Assembly (NCBI GenBank): GCA_019314185.1
Contig: JAFCZU010000286.1
Coordinates: 1 to 6,722 of the forward strand
DNA from: Deltaproteobacteria bacterium
Lineage (GTDB): Bacteria > Desulfobacterota > Desulfobacteria > Desulfobacterales > ETH-SRB1
Direction of reading: 5' to 3'
DNA: 6,722 nt
Positions 1 through 5,426 of the stretch are shown here, piece by piece; within the stretch, counting starts at the first letter, position 1; each line of letters opens with the position of its first letter. The notes under the pieces were generated by a model, which saw only the letters and a list, made by a program, of their open reading frames with translations, was not told where the DNA came from and searched no databases. Made by a program: the position numbers and the translations under genes.

Positions 1-86
1 GAACAATAATATGATGTAACGCTCCAGGTGCATCTATTCTTGATCTGCGTGGCATATTTCTCTTATGACAGAAATTATCCGACTTG

Positions 87-157
87 TCAATATATCAAGG
101 AACGTCCCGCAATCCGCACGTCCCGCAATCCGCAACCTTGCGCGTCCCGCAACCTTG
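87..157 (+). repeat. GTCCCGCAA-type short tandem repeat cluster (left copy)
   Basis: A 16-bp unit, ACGTCCCGCAATCCGC, occurs twice back to back (102-117 and 118-133). The 10-mer CGCAACCTTG then occurs at 131-140 and 148-157, around a third partial GCGTCCCGCAACC. The leading part (87-111) matches the reverse complement of 6613-6637 at 24 of 25 positions, so the family is present at both ends of the window in opposite orientation. It is more GC-rich than its surroundings. I read it as a dispersed non-coding intergenic repeat; its mobility mechanism is not visible. Confidence 0.8.
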
Positions 158-303
158 ATGAGAACCGGAAGTTTTAAGGTGGGTTTACTGTGAAAATGGC
201 AACGAAATGCGATAATTTTATCTGAAAACTGCTAAAATTCCAGTACTATTTTAATTTAGGGAATTTATATTGCGTGAAAACGCAGCTATGTTTTCATTGG
301 GCC
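158..303. other. Intergenic, downstream of the secreted-protein gene
   Basis: I see no credible gene here or in 1-86. The only structure is a small hairpin at 271-284, with 5-bp arms TGCGT/ACGCA around a GAAA loop, about 20 nt beyond the stop of the minus-strand gene. It has no T-tract, so calling it a terminator would be weak. Confidence 0.4.
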
Positions 304-1251
304 TTAATATTCAGCGAAGTCAGTTTTAAAAATTACACGCTGAGTTTTGCCTGACTGGCAATTAATTTGTTTCTGGCGAGGTTCAAATATGTTACCAAAA
401 TATCCATGCTTATCTTGTCCTCCACCAGAGGGAACAATGAAGTATTTTCCTGCGGCTAAAGTCATTCTGGATTCTTGCCTGGGTTGAGCTTGCTTTCCTT
501 TTCGGTGGTCTCGAACGGTATTAACTGGGTATTTTTGTAGAAAGTCACCACGCTTGCCGGAAACTGACTTGAAGACTCCAATCTCATCTGTATATTTACT
601 ATAGGTACCAGTTACCGTAACTAAAATGGTACACTCGCCTGAGGTTGTTGTGCCTTTTTTGACTTTAACGCGCTTTGACCAACGTAGACTGACACCATCC
701 TGTCGTCTGGCATCTTGACGTTCACCATAGATGAGCGAGGCTCCCTTGCTTGTGTTGTACAATCCAATTTTAACGTCACGGTCACCACTTTTTGTTTTGA
801 CCCGGGGTAGTACAGGCTCCCCAGCAGTTCCTCCCTTAAAGCACCATTCGTAAACAGGTGTTTCTGAAAATGCTAATTCGATGCCACCTGATCCCCGTTT
901 ATAGTGAAGGTATTTTTCCCCACCTAAATAGACATTCAAAGCAATGGCTTCTTCGTATTTTACCGGTGTAGTTGATTGGTTCTTTTTGTAAAAAGTGAAG
1001 GTCTGATCGAAATTGGACGGAGTCGCCCAGCCTAGGTTAATACCCTTGCGTTGCTTTTTCTTCACCAGCATTTTGTTATTGCGGGTATTTTTTAGACCAT
1101 GAGGAAAAGCAGGTAAAACCTCGTCAGCTCTGGAGTTGAGAATGACCCAAACTTCGTCTGTGGAGGAGGCCGATACTGTCCATGGGTTGGCCAAGGCAGC
1201 AAGAATTGTGGTGCCAATCAAAGCAAAACGTACCAACAATATTAATCTCAT
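304..1251 (-). CDS. Secreted fascin/beta-trefoil-like protein, function unknown
   Basis: A 315-aa protein I cannot assign to a named family. Residues 1-30 look like a Sec signal peptide: MRLILLVR, a hydrophobic stretch through ILAAL, then a VSA-SS cleavage region. The mature part is basic and rich in Tyr, Lys and Gly. Around residues 102-138 it has the pattern of fascin or ricin-like beta-trefoil repeats: a strand (AIALNVYL), GGEKYLHY, a glycine-rich turn, IELAFS, then EWCF. A weaker second unit spans about 160-195 (KIGLYN, LIYGE, VSLRW), and the end (about 264-310) has AGKYFIVPSGGG. Cysteines are at about 137, 207 and 298. The ATG start has AGGAG 7 nt upstream and overlaps the stop of the mini-ORF at 1248-1349. 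A fragment with similar patterning lies at 2798-3029. A carbohydrate-binding or exported effector role is inference only. Confidence 0.75.
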   Translation of the reverse strand: MRLILLVRFALIGTTILAALANPWTVSASSTDEVWVILNSRADEVLPAFPHGLKNTRNNKMLVKKKQRKGINLGWATPSNFDQTFTFYKKNQSTTPVKYEEAIALNVYLGGEKYLHYKRGSGGIELAFSETPVYEWCFKGGTAGEPVLPRVKTKSGDRDVKIGLYNTSKGASLIYGERQDARRQDGVSLRWSKRVKVKKGTTTSGECTILVTVTGTYSKYTDEIGVFKSVSGKRGDFLQKYPVNTVRDHRKGKQAQPRQESRMTLAAGKYFIVPSGGGQDKHGYFGNIFEPRQKQINCQSGKTQRVIFKTDFAEY

Positions 1252-1349
1252 TGTTTTCTCCTATGTGAACTAGAGAGACCCAAACCAATTATTGTTCCCT
1301 CACCTAAATAGGCTAATACCTGACCAGCAATTGAAATAATATCTTTCAT
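1248..1349 (-). CDS. 33-aa hydrophobic mini-protein translationally coupled to the secreted protein
   Basis: A small ORF too short for standard calling. ATG (1349-1347) sits 6 nt behind an AAGGAAGG Shine-Dalgarno-like stretch. The peptide begins MKDIISIAGQVLAYLGEG and continues through a glycine-rich hydrophobic stretch (TIIGLGL) to a basic tail (SSSHRRKQ). Its TGA overlaps the ATG of the 315-aa secreted protein (ATGA), the classic arrangement for translational coupling. The N-terminal half could form an amphipathic or membrane-active helix, loosely like small staphylococcal peptides such as delta-lysin, but that is only a resemblance in composition. It could equally be a leader ORF that controls translation of the next gene. 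Confidence 0.5.
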   Translation of the reverse strand: MKDIISIAGQVLAYLGEGTIIGLGLSSSHRRKQ

Positions 1350-1723
1350 TGTTCACCTTCCTTGCTATGATTAAGAGGTTCTGAAATCTGAAATTTTTAT
1401 ATAGTGCACCGTATCGAAAATATTACATCAAATGCTGGCAAGATATAATCTCCCCATATTTTGACAATATCATACATAATAGCAAACAATATCAATCATA
1501 GTTGCTATTATTTCCGATATGTTGGGTTTATTATTCCTCCATAACGTATGATATAGGAACGAGGGATTGCATATGTCAAATTGCCCGATTGACCTACACT
1601 TCTCGAAAACCCATTCTAATAAGCGGATCGAGAAGGCTTATGAAGGTCTTGGAGTCAAAATCGTTACCCGGATTATCGGCTTGTCACCACCGGACTACTT
1701 CCCTGCCATTTCATTTCATCGTT
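1350..1723. other. Intergenic gap with an inverted repeat
   Basis: AT-rich gap between the HExxH membrane gene (ending at 1724) and the mini-ORF (starting at 1349), both on the minus strand. It holds a perfect 10-bp inverted repeat, ATAATAGCAA (1476-1485) with TTGCTATTAT (1502-1511), around a 16-bp loop. It is not followed by a T-run on either strand. The promoter for the mini-ORF and secreted gene should lie within 1350-1500, but no clean -35/-10 pair stands out. A plus-strand ORF from 1573 (GAGGG 7 nt before the ATG) runs to 1821, overlaps the membrane gene and has no recognisable content. Confidence 0.4.
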
Positions 1724-2386
1724 TCATGGGTTGCCGAACGAGTAAGCCCATAACTCAAACGGAGTGGCATAGTATATCCATCCCCAAAAACCGCTTAGAG
1801 CTGATTGTGAAGGCGGTTTGAAACACGCTGTACTACGAACCCCTGTTACTTTTAAAATCCAGCCGATTGTTGCAGTCCACAGGAGCTGAATTATAAAAGT
1901 GGCAACATAAAATAGGGCAAAGAGCGGGAGATAGAGTGGACCGAATATACGAGCCTGAAGCAGATGCATTCTTTCATGTTGACCCGCGCCTCCTATATTT
2001 ACCGTACCGAGAGTTTGAAGCACACTATTCCCAAAACCGGTACTGCTGCGGGGTGAGTATACAATCCAGCCCTGATTTTCGGAATCTGAACGGGATGGAT
2101 TACCAAAGAAGATGTAAATCAAATTTCCAAAAATAAATCCAAAAATAGTATTGAGCAAGCTCCAGGTCATATCAATAATTAATTCAACCCAACCAACAAA
2201 ACGGGATAAGTCGTAAATAAGTAGTATGCCTGCTTCAAGCCCATAAAGAAATCCAAATCCTACACCGCTGAAAATAAGTATCCACCAGTTCACAACTTCA
2301 CTAGCTGAATTGACAAGCAATAGGGTCGAACCGCCAGTCAGACTTGATACGATTAAAATTAAAAATCCCTTTAGCCAATTATTAAT
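1724..2386 (-). CDS. Multi-pass membrane protein with HExxH (zinc metalloprotease-like) motif
   Basis: About 220 aa if it starts at the ATT codon at 2386-2384. Hydrophobic segments lie near residues 4-20, 35-59, 65-93 and 150-180. A loop carries the HERMH motif (about 137-141) within QHERMHLLQARIFGPLY, followed by a hydrophobic segment. Near the C-terminus, TPFELWAYSFGNP offers a conserved-looking Glu (about 211) that could be the third metal ligand, as in proteases with HExxH followed by a distant Glu. The layout HExxHxxQxxxxGPLY, membrane helix, then PFExWA recalls uncharacterised membrane proteins with a degenerate protease-like core; no family name is certain. Start: AAGGAGGT is 4 nt before ATT, an in-frame TAA lies just upstream (2404-2402), and the next legal start (TTG at 2320) would cut off a hydrophobic N-terminal segment and has no ribosome site. 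It may be co-expressed with the exported protein downstream. Confidence 0.65.
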   Translation of the reverse strand: MNNWLKGFLILIVSSLTGGSTLLLVNSASEVVNWWILIFSGVGFGFLYGLEAGILLIYDLSRFVGWVELIIDMTWSLLNTIFGFIFGNLIYIFFGNPSRSDSENQGWIVYSPRSSTGFGNSVLQTLGTVNIGGAGQHERMHLLQARIFGPLYLPLFALFYVATFIIQLLWTATIGWILKVTGVRSTACFKPPSQSALSGFWGWIYYATPFELWAYSFGNP

Positions 2387-2390
2387 ATCT

Positions 2391-2398
2391 ACCTCCTT
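2391..2398 (-). promoter_or_regulatory. Strong Shine-Dalgarno site ahead of an ATT start
   Basis: The minus strand reads AAGGAGGT, then AGAT, then ATT AAT AAT TGG. Counted from GGAGG, the spacing to ATT is 5 nt, which is good for initiation. No ATG, GTG or TTG in the correct frame lies within the next 60 nt, so this site either drives a rare ATT start or marks an ATG lost by a single G-to-T change. Confidence 0.65.
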
Positions 2399-2498
2399 CC
2401 TTTAACCCAGCTTTTCGAATAAAAAAATAAATCCTATAATTACAGCAAGTTACTTTTTTAGAATCTTCATTATGGCACTACATTTATTGTTTTTTATC

Positions 2499-2626
2499 AT
2501 AAGAGCCTCTTGCAGAAACACATGAAACCACATTGCGTGCGCTATATATTGTATAGAGATATTGGCTATGGCACATTATGTAGCACTGCTCTGTCGATTG
2601 GTGTTGTTTCTGCAAGAGGCTCATAA
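2499..2626. mobile_element. 120-bp MITE-like element with 18-bp terminal inverted repeats and ATAA target duplication
   Basis: GAGCCTCTTGCAGAAACA (2503-2520) and its exact reverse complement (2605-2622) bound a 120-bp unit with no ORF. ATAA directly flanks both ends (2499-2502 and 2623-2626), as expected for a 4-bp target-site duplication. The core is unrelated to the ends and contains no transposase sequence, so it would have been moved in trans by a full-length IS carrying the same termini. I cannot assign the IS family with confidence; GAG-starting ends and short duplications occur in the IS5 and IS1182 groups. The perfect arms suggest a recent insertion. The element lies about 115 bp upstream of the HExxH gene. 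Confidence 0.8.
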
Positions 2627-2797
2627 GACACCTTGCTGAAACTAAAGATATTTTCCCGTTTTTGGGGTTTTGGCAAATACCCGACTAAAAAGTCTGCTGT
2701 TTTGGCTACCAACAGAACACCCAACGTCCTCTCAGGAGCAAGGTATGCAAGTTTTGAGGGGTTTCTCCATTGGGCACTCCTGGCTGAAGTTTAAAAT
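2627..2797. other. Unassigned stretch between the MITE and the fascin-like scrap
   Basis: No gene is recognised. In the plus strand one frame stays open from about 2640 to 2789 (ending ...HWALLAEV, TAA), but it has no start with a ribosome site and no family resemblance. It may be decayed coding sequence belonging upstream of the following scrap. Confidence 0.3.
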
Positions 2798-3029
2798 ATG
2801 AATGGACTTGTGAATCAATTACCAAAAGAATGCTACCCAATTCAATGGGGTGAATACTGTATTTTGGAGGAGAAAACTATGTATTTACAAGGCGGCAAAA
2901 CTGCTCTATGGCAAGGAGGTGGAGGTACAGAGACCACGGAAATAGCGTTTAGTCGATAACGTATCCACACATTTTGATAGCTTCTACAAAGACCTAACGC
3001 CTGGAAATAACAATAAATGTGTTCTCTAA
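2798..3029 (+). pseudogene. Frameshifted fragment resembling the fascin-like repeat of the secreted protein
   Basis: An ATG at 2798 opens 53 codons ending at TAA 2957-2959. The translation contains IQWGEYCILEEKTMYLQ, a glycine-rich turn (GGGG) and TEIAFSR. This parallels the segment EKYLHY, GSGG, IELAFS in the 315-aa protein on the other strand. After IAFS a shift to another frame continues the pattern as VDNVSTHFDSFYKDL, equivalent to the ETPVYEWCF position of the intact protein, until TAA at 3027-3029. I infer a truncated, frameshifted relative. There is no signal peptide and no good ribosome site (a stop lies just before the ATG), so the 5' part is missing. The alternative is a chance resemblance in a low-complexity Gly/Tyr segment. 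Confidence 0.45.
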
Positions 3030-3144
3030 CAAATCCGTTATAATCAGAAAAAAATCAATGGAAGCTGCAAAAAAAAACTTGAAAAATCATTCTCCGAAAA
3101 CCCGGCACAACAAAGGGCAAAAGATAATGTTTTTCGACCCCCCG

Positions 3145-3180
3145 TATAATCTTAACTTTTGTATAAAAGTTAAGATTATA
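3145..3180. repeat. Perfect 16-bp palindrome, first AATCTTAA dyad
   Basis: TATAATCTTAACTTTT (3145-3160) and AAAAGTTAAGATTATA (3165-3180) are exact reverse complements around the 4-nt spacer GTAT. It could be an operator for a dimeric regulator, a recombinase core site or a hairpin. The nearest downstream start codon on the plus strand is at 3318. Confidence 0.8.
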
Positions 3181-3255
3181 TCTCAAAGACTATATCCTGT
3201 AATATCAAATAATTATCCCAACTTTAGTCCTGCACCTCTTTTTTTTCGCTAAACA

Positions 3256-3297
3256 AATCTTAACTTTCTATATTTTTTGTGATATAAAATTAAGATT
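3256..3297. repeat. Imperfect second AATCTTAA dyad
   Basis: AATCTTAACTTTCTATAT (3256-3273) pairs imperfectly with ATATAAAATTAAGATT (3282-3297). The outer 8 bp AATCTTAA/TTAAGATT are exact and are the same core as in the dyad 110 bp upstream, giving four copies of the core in two opposed pairs. The second dyad ends 8 bp before a G-rich ribosome-binding stretch (3305-3311) and 20 bp before the ATG at 3318, which suits a promoter-region operator. Confidence 0.7.
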
Positions 3298-3317
3298 ATC
3301 TAAAAGGGGGGGATTCA

Positions 3318-3363
3318 ATGATACAAAAACATCTCTTTGAGCCTACTTTAATTAAATCAGCCT
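3318..3363 (+). pseudogene. Truncated start of a plus-strand gene (possibly an AAA-type ATPase)
   Basis: An ATG 6 nt behind a run of seven Gs opens a frame reading MIQKHLFEPTLIKSA. Beyond about codon 15 the same DNA is clearly the antisense of the hsdS fragment, so the gene was cut by a rearrangement near 3352-3370 and everything after that is junk reading. The opening resembles the first residues of DUF4143-type AAA ATPases (MIxRxL...), but 15 codons cannot establish this. The dyads at 3145-3297 would be its control region. Confidence 0.35.
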
Positions 3364-3471
3364 CCCTGATCGCACCTGACAGCCCTCAGGTATCTCACCA
3401 ATCCATTCCACCCCGGAGTCTTTGTAGGCAGCGTACTTTTTTAGTGTTGCTTGACCATTGGCATAGTTCAT
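3352..3471 (-). pseudogene. hsdS: hsdS N-terminal fragment (type I restriction specificity subunit)
   Basis: ATG (3471-3469) lies 3 nt after the yhcG stop, with AGGGGAG overlapping the end of yhcG as ribosome site. The translation includes KYAAYKDSGVEWIGEIPEG, the hallmark opening of HsdS proteins (YKDSGVEWIGEIPxHW). HsdS normally has about 400 residues with two target-recognition domains; here the frame ends after 39 codons (TAA 3354-3352) because unrelated DNA is joined at about 3360. It cannot function. The tight spacing shows that yhcG and hsdS once formed one operon. Confidence 0.85.
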
Positions 3472-3474
3472 CGC

Positions 3475-4497
3475 TCATTCTCCCCTCTCTTCAATTATTC
3501 GTATTTCCCGATCCAGTTCCGCCGCCAGTTCTTTTTCTGTGGGAAGTACAAGGCGGTATTTCGAGGCAAAGAGCTGCTCGCTCTTTTTGAGAACAGAGTA
3601 TCTGACAAGGGTTTCCTCTTTGTCATTACAGAGAATGATCCCGATGGTGGGGATATCGTCTTCACCCCGTTTCAGATCATCAAACATGCGTACATACATA
3701 TCCATCTGGCCAATATCCTGATGGGTCAGTTTAGTCGTCTTCAGATCTATGATAACAAAGCACTTCAAGAGGTAATTGTAAAAAACCAGATCAATATAAA
3801 AGTGGCTGGTTTCAGTACTGATACGGAACTGACGGCCGACAAAGGAAAACCCTTTTCCGAATTCCAAAAGAAACTCCTGAAGGTTATCGATAATCGCTTT
3901 TTCCAGAACAGATTCTTTTAAGGTTTTATTCTCGGGTAATTCAAGAAATTCCAATACATACGGGTCTTTTATAAAATCCCTGACCGGTTGCCTGTCATTT
4001 TCAGTGACCGCAACATGTTCACCTTTTATTGCGGAAGAAGAAAGCAATCTTTCATAATAATGAGAATTGATATTTCGCTGTAATTGCCGAACACTTCACT
4101 TTGAAGCTTTGACTTCTTTCAGATAATAGTCTCTGGCTTCATATGTATCCAGGCGCATAATCAAACGAATATGTGACCAGCTCAATTCTCTACACAGCGT
4201 GTAGAGTTTTTCAGTTTCCGGAAACGTTTGATAGAACTGTCTGAAATTCTAGAGATTTGCCACTGAAAAGCCCTTGCCGAACTCTGCATTTAAGGCAATA
4301 GAAAGGCTTTTAATGAGCTTTTGGCCATATTCTGCACGTTCTTTTCCTTTCTGCTCTTCTTCAACAATGCGTTTTCCAATAGCCCAATAAGCGTTTACCA
4401 TCGCTGTATTTACAGCAGTATAGGCCTGAGTTCTCGCTTTTTGTAATATGTCACGAATATCGTTATAAAAAGCTTTATCTGTTAGATCTTTTTCCAT
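3475..4497 (-). pseudogene. yhcG: YhcG-family (DUF1016) PD-(D/E)XK nuclease, interrupted by two in-frame stops
   Basis: A continuous frame of 340 codons that aligns end to end with YhcG proteins. The N-terminal DUF1016 domain (codons 1 to about 140) starts MEKDLTDKAFYNDIRDIL and contains AYWAIGKRIVEEEQ and AEYGQKLIKSLS. The C-terminal nuclease domain contains YVLEFLEL, FYIDLVFY, FVIIDLKTTK and GQMDMYV; the Asp of YIDLVFY and the D-L-K of IIDLKTTK fit the PD-(D/E)XK catalytic pattern. Codon 83 is TAG (4251-4249, in the NL-x-NFRQFY motif) and codon 134 is TGA (4098-4096), exactly where the family has Trp in WSVRQLQRNI. There is no frameshift, so decay looks recent. Start ATG has GGAG 9 nt upstream. 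YhcG proteins commonly accompany type I restriction genes, as here with hsdS directly downstream. Confidence 0.9.
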
Positions 4498-4589
4498 AGC
4501 AACTTACTCCAGATTTAAGATATCCATAATCAGGCCCTTCGATGGATCTTAAGGGTTTGTGCTGGTAGAAGTATTTATTAAAACTGATC

Positions 4590-4730
4590 TCATAGCCGAT
4601 TAAGGATCGCGGCATTATAGCAGATGATGCAGTTGGTGATCAGACGGCTGCATTCCCCCCATATCTGTTGCTCGTATCTGTCTTGAAAGGAAGTTGCAGC
4701 TGCATATATTTCTGCAAACACTTCTGGCAT
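4590..4730 (-). pseudogene. tnpA: C-terminal scrap of a Tn3-family-like transposase
   Basis: A 46-codon open stretch reads MPEVFAEIYAAATSFQ, then EQQIWGECSRLITNC and IICYNAAILNRL, ending at TGA 4592-4590. The segment xxWxECSRLIxNxIIxYNAAIL is the C-terminal signature I associate with Tn3-type TnpA (DDE_Tnp_Tn3). A full transposase has about 950-1000 residues, so more than 95 percent is absent. It lies between the hsdR scrap and yhcG, which suggests that a transposon insertion and deletion helped break up the island. The assignment rests on one motif. Confidence 0.5.
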
Positions 4731-4811
4731 GCCTTTATATTAAGCTTGAACGCCCGGTGCATGCTTCAATCGCACGCCAGTAATCTTTCTTTTTGCACCA
4801 CCTGATCTTTT

Positions 4812-4907
4812 TCATAAATTGGGGTAGTTACCCAACACATGAGGGTAGCCCTCTTCTCCCAGAAGCTCGATGATAGACTGTTCTAATCGCTCTTCCGTGA
4901 ATTTCAT
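4812..4907 (-). pseudogene. hsdR: hsdR N-terminal fragment (type I restriction endonuclease subunit)
   Basis: Thirty-one codons beginning MKFTEERLEQ and continuing through ELLGEEGYPHVLG, the typical opening of HsdR proteins, followed by unrelated NYPNL and TGA (4814-4812). HsdR is about 1000 residues, so the nuclease, helicase and C-terminal domains are missing. Its ATG overlaps the TGA of the preceding yhcG fragment (ATGA), indicating translational coupling in the ancestral operon. The break follows the VLG motif closely. Confidence 0.8.
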
Positions 4908-5113
4908 TGTTCAGCTTCCCTCGGTTTTTCCTCAATAAATTTCTGCACCTCTTCCTTCTTCGGGAGTTCAAGCTGATATTTGGAGACAAAAAGATTATCG
5001 TCCATTCCGGCAAGAGCATATTCCACAAAAGCATAATCTTTGCCTGTGCAGAGCAAAATACCCACAGGCGGATTATCTCCTTCTGTCATGACATTCTTCT
5101 TGTAGGCCCAATT
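4904..5113 (-). pseudogene. yhcG: C-terminal fragment of a second, divergent yhcG (DUF1016 nuclease)
   Basis: From about 5113 the frame reads NWAYKKNVMTEGDNPPVGIL, then LCTGKDYAFVEYALAGMDD, LFVSKYQLELP and KKEEVQKFIEE to TGA 4906-4904. This matches the last third of the nuclease domain: the region after the GQxxxY motif, the GILLCTGK strand and the SKYxLxLP motif. The catalytic part and the DUF1016 N-terminal domain are absent. It parallels the end of the other yhcG (IGIILCNDKEETLVRY, SKYRLVLP) but differs at most positions, so it is a separate subtype rather than a recent duplicate. The frame stays open upstream to about 5167, but that sequence no longer resembles the family. Confidence 0.85.
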
Positions 5114-5426
5114 AAAACATAACTGCGTTTTTGGCTCGTAAAACTTCCGTTGTTGATAATAAGGGTATCACCCCGATTCGGGCGCTCATGTATGCTAAGG
5201 ACCTTTTCAATTTATCATGTCCTTATAACTTATTAAAATCGTTGCCTTAACTTTTTTAAAGATCGCCATCACACATATATCTATCGAGCCGGCCTATTTC
5301 CCGAACGATGTGGTTTTAGCATTTATTTCAGCAACTTATTTTTCTTGGCGTACATTTTCGCAGCAATCTGGATGGTACCCTAACTTCAGCTTAAAAAACG
5401 GGAGTAAAAATATAGAAAAAATAAGA
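5114..5426. other. Unassigned gap between ygjP and the second yhcG fragment
   Basis: No gene, RNA or repeat is recognised in about 310 bp. All minus-strand frames carry stops every 10-40 codons. One plus-strand frame from 5310 enters the antisense of ygjP and is not credible. The DNA sits where the missing N-terminal and catalytic part of the second yhcG should be, so it marks a deletion or replacement junction close to 5113. Confidence 0.4.

Noticed and set aside
10..177. Plus-strand open frame through the left repeat cluster (ending ...LDENRKF)
   Set aside because: It has no start with a ribosome site, and its length is produced by the repeat units reading as RNPQP-type peptides.
271..284. 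Hairpin TGCGT-GAAA-ACGCA as a terminator of the secreted-protein gene
   Set aside because: The stem is only 5 bp and no T-tract follows on the minus strand.
1573..1821. Plus-strand ORF of 82 codons with ATG behind GAGGG (MSNCPIDLHFSK...)
   Set aside because: It overlaps about 98 bp of the membrane gene on the other strand and has no recognisable domain. A loose likeness of its start to the CPID opening of DUF4395 proteins is not followed by the membrane helices of that family.
2402..2500. Minus-strand peptide reading MIKNNKCSAIMKILKK, stop, LAVIIGFIFLFEKLG just upstream of the HExxH gene
   Set aside because: It has an internal TAA, no ribosome site and its ATG abuts the MITE. The hydrophobic tail may be a remnant of a small membrane peptide, but the evidence is too thin.
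3318..3590. Plus-strand ORF of 90 codons starting MIQKHLFEP
   Set aside because: Only the first 15 or so codons can be native; the remainder is antisense to hsdS and yhcG, so only the start was annotated.
3475..4497. Possible alternative genetic code (TGA read as Trp) in yhcG
   Set aside because: TGA ends this gene, the membrane gene, the second yhcG and hsdR fragments, and a TAG also interrupts the frame; simple pseudogenisation explains everything.
4828..5034. Minus-strand 68-codon ORF (MLLWNMLLPEW...)
   Set aside because: It is a shadow frame of the second yhcG fragment and the hsdR start, both of which have clear family matches.
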